Positions 1 to 6,419 of a DNA stretch of 13,878 nucleotides are shown here, one piece after another; the first letter of the stretch is position 1; every line of letters starts with the position of its first letter. The DNA is taken from contig DPMS01000344.1 in NCBI GenBank assembly GCA_003541285.1, positions 1-13,878 of the forward strand, in the 5' to 3' direction. Source of the DNA: Actinomycetota bacterium (GTDB lineage Bacteria > Actinomycetota > Actinomycetes > Streptosporangiales > Streptosporangiaceae). The notes under the pieces were generated by a model, which was given only the letters and a program-made list of their open reading frames with translations, was not told the DNA's origin and made no database searches. A program made the translations under genes and the position numbers.

Positions 1-20
1 CCGCTATCGCCCGCTATCGC
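1..20. repeat. 10-bp perfect tandem duplication at window edge
   Basis: The first 20 bases are two identical copies of CCGCTATCGC. The array may extend past the left edge. On the minus strand it lies in the last codons of the 127-residue hypothetical gene, and the second copy supplies the in-frame TAG stop. Ten is not a multiple of three, so gain of one copy shifts the reading frame. Confidence 0.85.
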
Positions 21-387
21 CTGGTACCGACCAGTGCCGGTTGACGCGGGCTACCGCCTCTTGCTGCCCGATCCCGAAGAGCGCCACCATCTCGTCTACG
101 ATCTGCCGGCAGAAGCTCACGGCTTCCCGGTCGCCCGCACAGGGAAATTCGCCGTGAGAGCGCAGCAGTGATTCGTGTATCAGGTATTCCTTCCGGCCAG
201 GCGAGCCGCTGGGCCCCGGCGGGGTACGGGTAGCGACCAGGCCCTCAACGTCTTCCTCCTCCAGCTCGTACTCGGTCAGGAGGCGGATGAGGTCTTCCCT
301 GTACCCAACCCGCACGAACCCAGTCGGTACGTAACCAGAAGTGGTTTCCACATCGCGATTCTCGCCCGCAGCGGCGGGAGTTGCCAT
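4..387 (-). CDS. Actinobacterial hypothetical protein, probably C-terminally truncated
   Basis: This 127-residue ORF starts at ATG (385-387) and stops at TAG (4-6). The body looks like a conserved actinobacterial protein of unknown function: an acidic helix around residues 30-48, a central GRKEYLIHESLLR segment, then EAVSFCRQIVDEMVALFGI and EAVARVNRHWS. From memory of this family, homologues continue past the NRxWS-xPGxSGR stretch with a tryptophan- and tyrosine-rich C-terminal segment, which is absent here. The stop lies exactly in a 10-bp tandem duplication, so a frameshift truncation is likely. No good Shine-Dalgarno precedes the ATG; a GTG at residue 13, after a GGCGAGAA stretch, is an alternative start. 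No function can be assigned. The family resemblance is recollection, not a search result. Confidence 0.6.
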   Translation of the reverse strand: MATPAAAGENRDVETTSGYVPTGFVRVGYREDLIRLLTEYELEEEDVEGLVATRTPPGPSGSPGRKEYLIHESLLRSHGEFPCAGDREAVSFCRQIVDEMVALFGIGQQEAVARVNRHWSVPGDSGR

Positions 388-404
388 TCATCTAGGCGCG
401 GCTA

Positions 405-562
405 CGAGTCATCCGGATCTGCCGCTGCGCGAGCATCTGGCCAGCAGCGACCGTGTCGAATTGAGGATGTTCGGTTACCCCGGGCCGGCCGTGGCGGGTC
501 CGGAACCGTCTTGGGCGAGGTATGTCTTGGTCTCCTCAAGCCCGGGGCCGCACAGCAACTGA
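405..562 (+). pseudogene. Possible coding remnant, unidentified
   Basis: One plus-strand frame from about 405 to the TGA at 560-562 looks coding-like in codon use. It encodes a stretch around LREHLASSDRVELRMFGYPG followed by a Trp/Tyr-containing end. It has no start codon of its own that avoids overlap with the opposite-strand gene ending at 387, and I do not recognise the family. It could be the C-terminal stub of a displaced gene or chance open frame in GC-rich DNA. The rest of 388-640 shows nothing I can support. Confidence 0.2.
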
Positions 563-640
563 ACGTCGATCGAGCAGTGCGCGTCGAAGCTCGATGTCTT
601 AACCTGCCAGATCGTCAGGGCATCCTGTGGGCTGCCAGCA

Positions 641-1075
641 TTGAACAGCTGCAACGCAGCACAGCTTCATCAGGGCGGTATCGCCGTGGCCCTGACTTTG
701 GCGTTCGAGCTCTGTCTGGGTCAGCAGGAGTTCCCGGATCAGCTCAATGTCGCTCCCGGCTGGCTGCAGGCCGAAACGCCGAAGGCTCTCAAAGCCACCC
801 GCGACCTGGTCCGCGAGTTCGCCGGCATGCTCTGCCACCGGCACGGCGAGCACCTCGAAGCCTGGGCCTCCCAAGCCGAAAACGGCCCAGTCAGCGAACT
901 GCGCGGCTTCGCCAAGGGACTGCGCAAAGACTGGGCCGCCGTCACCGCCGGGCTCACCGTCCCCTACAGCTCCGGCCCAGTCGAAGGCCACGTAACTTTA
1001 AAAATGATCAAAAGACAGATGTATGGCCGCGCGAACCCCGACCTGCCCCGCAAGCGCGTCCTGCTCGCCGACTGA
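641..1075 (+). pseudogene. ISL3-family transposase, C-terminal remnant
   Basis: The frame ending at TGA 1073-1075 carries the C-terminal part of an ISL3-type (DDE) transposase. Residues equivalent to 'LVREFAGMLCHRHGEHLEAW' are followed by a helical segment, then the hallmark SSGPVEGHV, KMIKRQMYGRA and LRKRVLL-like end (here LPRKRVLLAD). Family members are usually around 400-550 residues with an N-terminal zinc-ribbon/HTH and earlier catalytic aspartates; all of that is missing. Convincing similarity begins near 755. The 641 position is only the first TTG in the open frame and is not a real start. The remnant cannot be active. It lies upstream of the DUF1989 operon and may have helped bring unrelated DNA next to it. 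Confidence 0.8.
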
Positions 1076-1286
1076 ACCCAATCACGACAATTGAGCCAGA
1101 GCCATATAGCACTGGCTGCAGGCTCGCAGACCGGTTCAGGCCGCACGGGTTCCGCGGTGGTGTCGTCTGCCCAGCCGAAGGTCTGCGCGCGGAGGCTGGC
1201 CTGTGGCGCGTGCACCTGCAGATCGGCCTGACCTGCACGCCTCAGCTAAACGAGCGCCGAAGGAGCACTGGCCATCCAGCGGGATC

Positions 1287-1310
1287 TTGATCCTGGATTA
1301 TATATGACGC
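1287..1310 (+). promoter_or_regulatory. AT-rich candidate promoter/operator upstream of the operon
   Basis: A nine-base A/T run (ATTATATAT, 1297-1305) stands out in otherwise GC-rich DNA about 35 bp before the preferred start of the DUF1989 gene. It could hold a -10 hexamer (TATATA 1299-1304 or TATATG 1301-1306). I see no convincing -35 at normal spacing, because TTGATC (1287-1292) is too close. AT-rich sites in this position are also typical of GntR/FCD operators, and the operon encodes such a regulator. The 1076-1286 stretch holds no gene, terminator or riboswitch that I recognise. Confidence 0.35.
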
Positions 1311-1328
1311 ACAATCTTCGCTATGGGT

Positions 1329-1334
1329 GAGGAG
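1329..1334 (+). promoter_or_regulatory. Shine-Dalgarno deciding the DUF1989 gene start
   Basis: GAGGAG sits 6 nt before the GTG at 1341. It lies inside the longer ORF that would begin at ATG 1323, which itself has no purine-rich sequence upstream. This favours the GTG start. Confidence 0.6.
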
Positions 1335-1340
1335 ATCAGT

Positions 1341-1991
1341 GTGAGGGGCGAGTCTGCGGCCGAGGCATCAGGGCCGACTCAAGAGGGCCGGGAGATCCTG
1401 GTTCCTGGCGGGCACGGCACGGCTTTCGTCGCCCTCGCCGGCCAGCTGGTGGAGATCGTTGACGTGGAGGGGCAGCAGGTCGCCGACTTCGTTGCCTTCG
1501 CAGAACGCAACCGGACCGAGTGGTTGTCGACGACGCATACCCGCTCCGCCATCCTGCGGCTGACCGTGCAGGTCGGGGACCGGCTGGAGAGCAACTGGCG
1601 CCGCCCCATGTTCGAGATCTTGCGCGATGACGTGGGCAGGAACGACATCATCACCTCGATGTGCGATGACCGCCGCTACCTGCTCGATTACAAGGTCGAG
1701 GGCCACCGCAGCTGCCGGACGAACTTCGCCGAGGTGCTGGAGCCGTGGGGGATCGCCGAGTGGCAGATCCCCGATCCGTTCAACTTCTTCCAGAACGCCC
1801 CCATTCACCCGGACCGCACATTCGGCAACGAGATCCCCACCGGCCGGCCCGGGGACAGGCTAGTGCTGCGGACGCTGATGGACGCGATCGTGTCGGTCTC
1901 CGCCTGCCCGCAGGACCTCAATCCCTGCAACGGGTTTCACCCGAGCCCACTCGTGATCCGCATCATCGATCCACCGGGAGAGATTCCGTGA
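1341..1991 (+). CDS. DUF1989 family (urea carboxylase-associated / carboxyguanidine deiminase-like) protein
   Basis: A 216-residue cytoplasmic protein spanning a complete DUF1989 domain (about residues 17-208). Visible family features are the DFVAF segment at 50-54, the STTHTR motif (63-68), MCDDRR (107-112), the H-x-S-C-x-x-N motif (122-128), the PDPFNFF segment (145-150) and the C-terminal CPQDLNPCNGF block (189-199) ahead of PSPLVIRI. DUF1989 proteins were named for linkage to urea carboxylase. The paired members CgdA and CgdB are now known to act as carboxyguanidine deiminases in guanidine breakdown. Here there is only one DUF1989 protein and no carboxylase or allophanate hydrolase in view, so its substrate is probably different. 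GTG 1341 was chosen for its GAGGAG; ATG 1323 would add six residues. Its stop overlaps the next gene's GTG, so the two are translationally coupled. Confidence 0.88.
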   Translation: MRGESAAEASGPTQEGREILVPGGHGTAFVALAGQLVEIVDVEGQQVADFVAFAERNRTEWLSTTHTRSAILRLTVQVGDRLESNWRRPMFEILRDDVGRNDIITSMCDDRRYLLDYKVEGHRSCRTNFAEVLEPWGIAEWQIPDPFNFFQNAPIHPDRTFGNEIPTGRPGDRLVLRTLMDAIVSVSACPQDLNPCNGFHPSPLVIRIIDPPGEIP

Positions 1992-2389
1992 GGCGGATCC
2001 GGCTGGCCGGGCAATTGGCCGAGCCGATCAGCCACTACACCGACGCGGTCGAGGCGAGCGGATTCCTGTACATCTCCGGGATGCTGCCGGTCAACGCCGA
2101 TGGTGAGCTCGTGGGCACCGGCGACGTGATCAGGCAGTCCGAGCAGGTGCTCGACAACGTGGGCGCCGTTCTTCAGAGCGCTGGTGCCACCTTCGACGAC
2201 GTCGTGCGGGTCGGGGTGTTTGTGCGGGACATGGCGGACCGGGAGCTCGTCAACACGGTGCGCCGCCGCTACTTCGGCGACGCCCGCCCGGCCAGCACGC
2301 TGGTGGAGGTCAGCGCGCTCGCCAATCCGGACGCGCTGGTGGAAATCGAGGCCGTTGCCCTGCTGCCGGGGGACGGTCACAAAGCCTGA
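1988..2389 (+). CDS. RidA family (YjgF/YER057c/UK114) protein lacking the catalytic arginine
   Basis: A 133-residue single-domain RidA protein of normal family length, starting at a GTG that overlaps the upstream stop by 4 bp (GTGA). Diagnostic parts are YTDAVEASGFLYISGMLP (17-34), QSEQVLDNVGAVLQSAGATFDDVVRVGVFVRDM (50-82) and the C-terminal ARPASTLVEVSAL...ALVEIEAVAL block (99-125). Archetypal RidA trimers hydrolyse reactive enamine/imine intermediates using an arginine in a P-A-R-S/T motif near position 105. Here that position is serine (S103, in P-A-S-T), so the protein belongs with Rid subfamilies lacking the arginine, which are not expected to have classical 2-aminoacrylate deaminase activity. 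Its place between the DUF1989 gene and the importer suggests a pathway-specific role, perhaps on an amidine, imine or acylated nitrogen intermediate (inference). Confidence 0.9.
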   Translation: MRRIRLAGQLAEPISHYTDAVEASGFLYISGMLPVNADGELVGTGDVIRQSEQVLDNVGAVLQSAGATFDDVVRVGVFVRDMADRELVNTVRRRYFGDARPASTLVEVSALANPDALVEIEAVALLPGDGHKA

Positions 2390-2406
2390 CGTGCAGTACT
2401 GCGCGT
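2389..2406. promoter_or_regulatory. 18-bp dyad between ridA-like gene and binding-protein gene
   Basis: ACGTGCAGTACTGCGCGT is a dyad with one mismatched pair (T2392/G2403, a G-U wobble in RNA); the inner 10 bp GCAGTACTGC are perfect. It begins at the RidA stop codon and ends 7 nt before the GGAGGTG ribosome-binding site of the binding-protein gene. It could be an operator for the operon's GntR protein, or an RNA hairpin (7-bp stem, GUAC loop) that sets binding-protein expression. There is no U-tract, so a strong intrinsic terminator is unlikely. Confidence 0.4.
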
Positions 2407-2424
2407 GTCACCTGGAGGTGCGTT

Positions 2425-3696
2425 ATGCGAATCGCCGTGATAGCAGTGGGAGCGGCCCTCGCACTCCTTGCCGTTGGCGCCTGCGGCTCAGCAGGTGGCG
2501 GCTCCGCGTCGTCGACGCTGGTGGTGGGGGAGTTCAACCCGTTCACCGGGCCGGACGCCGCGTTCGGGCCGGAAATGGCCGGTGGCTGCGTGCCCGCCGT
2601 CCGGCTGATCAACGCGAACGGCGGGGTGCTCGGTCACAAGCTGAGTTGCGTCCAGGAGGACACGCGCGGCGATCCGGCCGACGCTGTGCCAGCCGCGCAA
2701 AAGATGATGGCGACGGAGACGTCACTGATCGGCGTGCTGGGACCCAGCTCCGACGAGGCGCTGGCCACCGTCCCGCTGCTAAACACGGGCCACGTGCCGA
2801 TGTTCGCCGACACCGGCCAGGCGGCCTTTGACCACTCCAGCTATGCCTACTTCTGGCGGATCACACCGGCCGACGACGTCAAGGGGTACGCGATGGCGCT
2901 CTGGGCGCACAAGGCGGGCTACACCCGGGCCGCTGCGGTGTTTGGCAGCGACGCGGGTGCTCAGTCGGACGTGCCGACGCTGGGCCGCGCCTTTACCCGG
3001 CTCGGCGGGACCATCGTCTACAACAAGCCCCTCGCGCTCGACCAGAGTTCCTACCGCGCCGAGATCGAGAACATGCTCGCGGCGCACCCGCAGGTGATCT
3101 TCACCGAGGTCGACCCGCAGACGGGCGCGACCTTCCTGTCCGAGCTGCAGCAGTTGCACGGGCTCATGCCTGTGGTCGGGACCGAGGTCACCCTGCAGGC
3201 GCCGTGGCTCAAGGCGGTCAACAGTGCGATCGGTGCGGCGCCCATGGCCAGGTACTTCGAGGGGATGCAGCCGTACGCGCCGCCGAGCGGGCCAGCCTGG
3301 CAGGCCTACAACCGGTCTCTGCTGGCGTCGGCGTCACAGGTGCCCAAGCCCAGCCAGTGGAGCAGTGACCCATACTCGATGACCTACTACGACGGGGTCA
3401 ACGTGATGGCGCTGGCGATGATCGCGGCCAAGAGCGCCAGCCCGAACGTTTTCAATGCCTACATCATGAAGGTCACCGAGCCCGGTTCCGGCAAGACAGT
3501 TGTCACCACGTTCGCCACCGGAAAGGCCGCACTGCAGGCCGGCAAGCAGATCCAGTACGTCGGCGCTGGCGGGCCCATCGTGTTCAACCGCTGGCACAAC
3601 TCCACCGGAGCGTTCGAGGCCGCGAAATATGTGAACGGCAGCCCGGTGCTGGTCGGCTCGGTGTCGGCGGCGCAGATCGCCGCACTCAGCCGGTGA
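2425..3696 (+). CDS. ABC importer substrate-binding lipoprotein (branched-chain amino acid/amide type)
   Basis: A 423-residue periplasmic-binding-protein type I fold (Peripla_BP_6, LivK-like), the usual length for the family. The N-terminus is a lipoprotein signal: Arg2, a hydrophobic stretch 3-18, and lipobox VGAC with the lipidated cysteine at 20, followed by a Gly/Ser linker. It is therefore anchored on the outer face of the membrane. Family-typical segments are FNPFTGPDAAFGPEM, 'AVRLINANGGVLGHKL', a GPSSDEA ligand-loop, FWRITPADD, GYTRAAAVFGSDAG, and the late YYDGVNVMALAMIAAKSA. A strong GGAGGTG (2414-2420) precedes ATG 2425. Ligands of this family include branched-chain amino acids, amides and urea; this sequence alone does not identify which. 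The DUF1989 and RidA partners point to a nitrogen compound. The gap to the first permease gene is 67 bp. Confidence 0.92.
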   Translation: MRIAVIAVGAALALLAVGACGSAGGGSASSTLVVGEFNPFTGPDAAFGPEMAGGCVPAVRLINANGGVLGHKLSCVQEDTRGDPADAVPAAQKMMATETSLIGVLGPSSDEALATVPLLNTGHVPMFADTGQAAFDHSSYAYFWRITPADDVKGYAMALWAHKAGYTRAAAVFGSDAGAQSDVPTLGRAFTRLGGTIVYNKPLALDQSSYRAEIENMLAAHPQVIFTEVDPQTGATFLSELQQLHGLMPVVGTEVTLQAPWLKAVNSAIGAAPMARYFEGMQPYAPPSGPAWQAYNRSLLASASQVPKPSQWSSDPYSMTYYDGVNVMALAMIAAKSASPNVFNAYIMKVTEPGSGKTVVTTFATGKAALQAGKQIQYVGAGGPIVFNRWHNSTGAFEAAKYVNGSPVLVGSVSAAQIAALSR

Positions 3697-3763
3697 CCGT
3701 GACCACTGATGCCGCTGACGTGGCACCGCACCGTGGCATGCACGGGGCGCGGAGGAGGCGGCG

Positions 3764-4651
3764 GTGAGCACGCTGGTGCCCGCGATCGGATTCGGCATCG
3801 TTACCGCGTCCATCCTGGCGGTGGCCGGAGTGGGATTCACCCTCCAGTTCGGCGTCACCAACATCCTCAACCTCGCCTACGGCGACATCATGACCTCTGC
3901 CGCGTTCGTCGCCTACCTGGTCACCAGCGCTGGCTTTAGCGTGTGGCTTGCGCTGGTGGCGGGCGCGGTGTTCGGGTCCGTCTTCTCAGTGCTGCTGAAC
4001 CGCTGCCTGTACACCCCGTTCGTCCGGCACGGGACACGCCTGTTCGGCATGATCATCGTGACCATCGCTGTCAGCCTCATCGTGCAGAACAGTCTGCTGG
4101 CCATCTTCGGCGCCAACTTCTACAGCCTGCAGATGCCCCGGGCCACTTCGGTCCACGTCGCCGGGATGGTGTTCACCACGGTCCAGCTTGCCATCATCGG
4201 CATCGCGATCGTGGCCATGCTCTTCATCCACCTGCTGCTTCGCTACACTAAGCTCGGCAAGGCGATGCGTGCCACCGCCACCGATCCTGACCTGGCCCGC
4301 AATTGCGGGATCGCCACCGACCGGGTCATCGACCTCGGGTGGGCCATCTCGGGCGCCCTGTGCGGGCTGGCCGGCGTGATCCTGGTGATGAACGTGACCT
4401 CGTTCACCGACACAACCGGCGCCCAGTTCCTGATCCCGATCGTGGCCGTGGCGGTACTTGGCGGGATCGGCCAGCCGTACGGAGCCATGCTCGCCGCGCT
4501 GGTCATCGGGATCGCCAGTGAGCTGGCAGCCGCCATCATCAGCCCCGACTACAAGAATGTCGTTGCCTTCGTGATCCTGGTGATAGTCCTCCTCGCCCGG
4601 CCGCAAGGCATCCTGCCGGAAATCGCCACCCGCAAGGAGGTCGCGGCGTGA
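3764..4651 (+). CDS. Branched-chain amino acid-type ABC importer permease (LivH-like)
   Basis: A 295-residue hydrophobic integral membrane protein of the LivH/BPD_transp_2 family with about eight predicted transmembrane stretches. The early QFGVTNILNLAYGD motif (28-41) is diagnostic, and the cytoplasmic coupling loop GKAMRATATDPDLARNCGI (165-183) would contact the ATPases. A further typical segment, ISGALCGLAGVILVM, follows. It starts at GTG with GGAGGA about 7 nt upstream; the 4-bp GTGA overlap with the next gene implies translational coupling. It should pair with the LivM-like product to form the membrane channel of the importer. Confidence 0.93.
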   Translation: MSTLVPAIGFGIVTASILAVAGVGFTLQFGVTNILNLAYGDIMTSAAFVAYLVTSAGFSVWLALVAGAVFGSVFSVLLNRCLYTPFVRHGTRLFGMIIVTIAVSLIVQNSLLAIFGANFYSLQMPRATSVHVAGMVFTTVQLAIIGIAIVAMLFIHLLLRYTKLGKAMRATATDPDLARNCGIATDRVIDLGWAISGALCGLAGVILVMNVTSFTDTTGAQFLIPIVAVAVLGGIGQPYGAMLAALVIGIASELAAAIISPDYKNVVAFVILVIVLLARPQGILPEIATRKEVAA

Positions 4652-5652
4652 GCGTCGCCTGGCAGTTCTACATCTCCACCGTGCTGATCTACCTCGGCGT
4701 CGACGTGATGGCCTGCTGGGGGCTCAACCTCCAATTCGGCGTGGCGGGGCTTGTCAACTTCGCCTTCATCATCTTCCAGGCCGCCGGCGCCTACACCGCG
4801 GCTGTGCTCACGCTCGGGCCCGCCACGAAAGGCGGATTCCAGCAATATGTCGGCGGCGCCCACTGGCCATTCCCGCTGCCCATCCTGGCGGCCGGGATGG
4901 TCGGAGGCCTGCTTGCGATGCTGGTAGGCGGCGTTGCCATCCGGCGGCTGCGCAGCGATTACGAAGCGATGGTCATGCTTGTGGTGTCGCTCATCGCGAC
5001 CAGCGTCGCCACCAACCAGGCCGGGTTGGTGAACGGGCCGAACGGACTCGACCTGGTCCCCAAGCCGCTAGCCACGGCGGTCAACCTGTCGCCCATTGGC
5101 TACCAGTGGCTGTTCGTGGGCATCACGGCCGTGATCTGCCTGTGCGTCTACTGGCTCGTGCACATTGTGACGAGCTCGCCACTTGGCCGCACGCTGCGCG
5201 CGGTCCGCGACAACGAGCAAGCTGCAGCGGCTCTGGGCAAGAACGTTACCGGGCTGCGCATGCTCGCGTTCGTGCTCGGCGGAGTGATCGCCGGGGTCAG
5301 TGGCGCCATCCTGGTCGAGTTCATCTCCGCCTGGTCCCCGGGCTCCTGGCTGTATCCGGAGACGTTCGTGTACTTTACGGCCGTCATCGTCGGCGGATCC
5401 GGGAACAATCTGGGAGTCATGGTTGGGGCGCTGCTTGTGCCGGTCGCCTTCCTCGAAGCCACCCGTTTCGTTCCACAATTCGGCCCGCCAGGGTTCATCG
5501 ACGCCCTGCAGTGGATCATCGTCGGGGTGCTCGCCCTGGTCTTCTTGTGGTTCTGGCCTCGCGGTGTCATCCCCGAGCGGCGACGGCGCTTCCCGCCGGC
5601 CGCTCAAAGCGAAGCGCGGCAACCGCTGATGTCCACGCGGACCGGCAGATGA
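4648..5652 (+). CDS. Branched-chain amino acid-type ABC importer permease (LivM-like)
   Basis: A 334-residue polytopic membrane protein of the LivM/BPD_transp_2 family. Near its N-terminus lies the LNLQFGVAGLVNFAF motif, and residues around 'LGRTLRAVRDNEQAAAALGKNV' form the coupling loop. The C-terminal FLWFWPRGVIPERRRRFPP end, after the last helix, is the usual positively charged cytoplasmic tail. GTG 4648 overlaps the previous stop by 4 bp, and its own stop overlaps the next ATG by 4 bp (ATGA), so the permease and ATPase genes are locked in one translational chain. With the LivH-like protein it forms the heterodimeric translocation pore. Confidence 0.93.
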   Translation: MSVAWQFYISTVLIYLGVDVMACWGLNLQFGVAGLVNFAFIIFQAAGAYTAAVLTLGPATKGGFQQYVGGAHWPFPLPILAAGMVGGLLAMLVGGVAIRRLRSDYEAMVMLVVSLIATSVATNQAGLVNGPNGLDLVPKPLATAVNLSPIGYQWLFVGITAVICLCVYWLVHIVTSSPLGRTLRAVRDNEQAAAALGKNVTGLRMLAFVLGGVIAGVSGAILVEFISAWSPGSWLYPETFVYFTAVIVGGSGNNLGVMVGALLVPVAFLEATRFVPQFGPPGFIDALQWIIVGVLALVFLWFWPRGVIPERRRRFPPAAQSEARQPLMSTRTGR

Positions 5653-6419
5653 GCGAGCCCGCCGGTGCCGTGCTTGAGGTCCGGGACCTGCACCGCCAAT
5701 TCGGCGGGGTCCGGGCGGTCAACGGCGCATCCTTCGAAATCCCACCTGGCCAGATCACCGGCCTGATCGGGCCGAACGGCGCCGGGAAGTCGACCGTGCT
5801 CAACGTCATCGCCGGCGCACTCCGGCCGAGCGCCGGGGAGATCTCTTATCGGGGCCAGGACATCACTGGACTGCCCCCATACAAGGTGGCCCGACGCGGG
5901 ATCATCCGGACCTTTCAGATCTCCAGCGAGTTCGCCGCGCTGACGGTACTGGAGAACCTGCTGGTGGCAGCGCCCTTCCCGCGGGGAGAAGCATTGTGGC
6001 AGGCCGCGCTCGGCAAGCGGTACTGGCGACCTCATGAGCGGAAGATGGTGGAGCGGGCGCGGCAACTGCTGGCGCGTTTCGACATGTCCGCCAAGGAAGA
6101 CGAGTACGCAGGAAACCTCAGCGGGGGCCAGAAACGCCTGCTTGAGTTGATGCGCGGATTGATGGCCAGCCCAGCGCTACTACTGCTCGATGAGCCGATG
6201 GCCGGGGTGAACCCATCCCTGGCCAGGCGGATCGAGCAGCATCTGCTCGATCTGCGCGATGAAGGGCTCACCATGCTCATGATCGAGCATGAACTCGCGG
6301 TGGTGGAGCGGCTGTGCGACCCCGTCATCGTGATGGCCCAGGGGCGTGTGATCTCGCAGGGAACCATGGCCGAGGTCCGCGCCGACCGGGAGGTGCTGGA
6401 TGCCTACCTCATCGGATAG
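5649..6419 (+). CDS. ABC importer ATPase (LivG-like)
   Basis: A 256-residue cytoplasmic nucleotide-binding subunit. Walker A is GPNGAGKST (41-49), the Q-loop glutamine is Q90 (RTFQ), the signature LSGGQ is at 157-161, Walker B LLLLD ends at D181 with catalytic E182, and the switch histidine is H214 (IEHE). The long insert between Q-loop and signature (about 105-135) and the C-terminal VISQGTMAEV..DREVLDAYLIG segment are typical of LivG. All catalytic residues are present, so it should be active. Start ATG 5649 overlaps the LivM-like stop; its last 20 bp overlap the following ATPase gene. Confidence 0.94.
   Translation: MSEPAGAVLEVRDLHRQFGGVRAVNGASFEIPPGQITGLIGPNGAGKSTVLNVIAGALRPSAGEISYRGQDITGLPPYKVARRGIIRTFQISSEFAALTVLENLLVAAPFPRGEALWQAALGKRYWRPHERKMVERARQLLARFDMSAKEDEYAGNLSGGQKRLLELMRGLMASPALLLLDEPMAGVNPSLARRIEQHLLDLRDEGLTMLMIEHELAVVERLCDPVIVMAQGRVISQGTMAEVRADREVLDAYLIG

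Noticed and set aside
175..1290. Long plus-strand open frame of 371 codons
   Set aside because: It runs antisense over the hypothetical gene and out of frame over the ISL3 remnant; its Arg/Pro/Ala-rich composition is that of a GC-rich shadow frame.
1076..1322. Guanidine riboswitch upstream of the operon
   Set aside because: Considered because of the DUF1989 link to guanidine. I found no paired ACGR-loop hairpins or ykkC-type architecture by eye; a covariance-model search would be needed to exclude it fully.
1745..1987. Upstream part of the longer open frame containing the RidA-like gene
   Set aside because: It overlaps the DUF1989 gene in another frame; RidA similarity begins at the GTG 1988 coupled to the upstream stop.
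5106..5648. N-terminal extension of the LivG-like ORF
   Set aside because: It lies out of frame inside the LivM-like gene; the ABC domain begins right after ATG 5649, which overlaps the previous stop.
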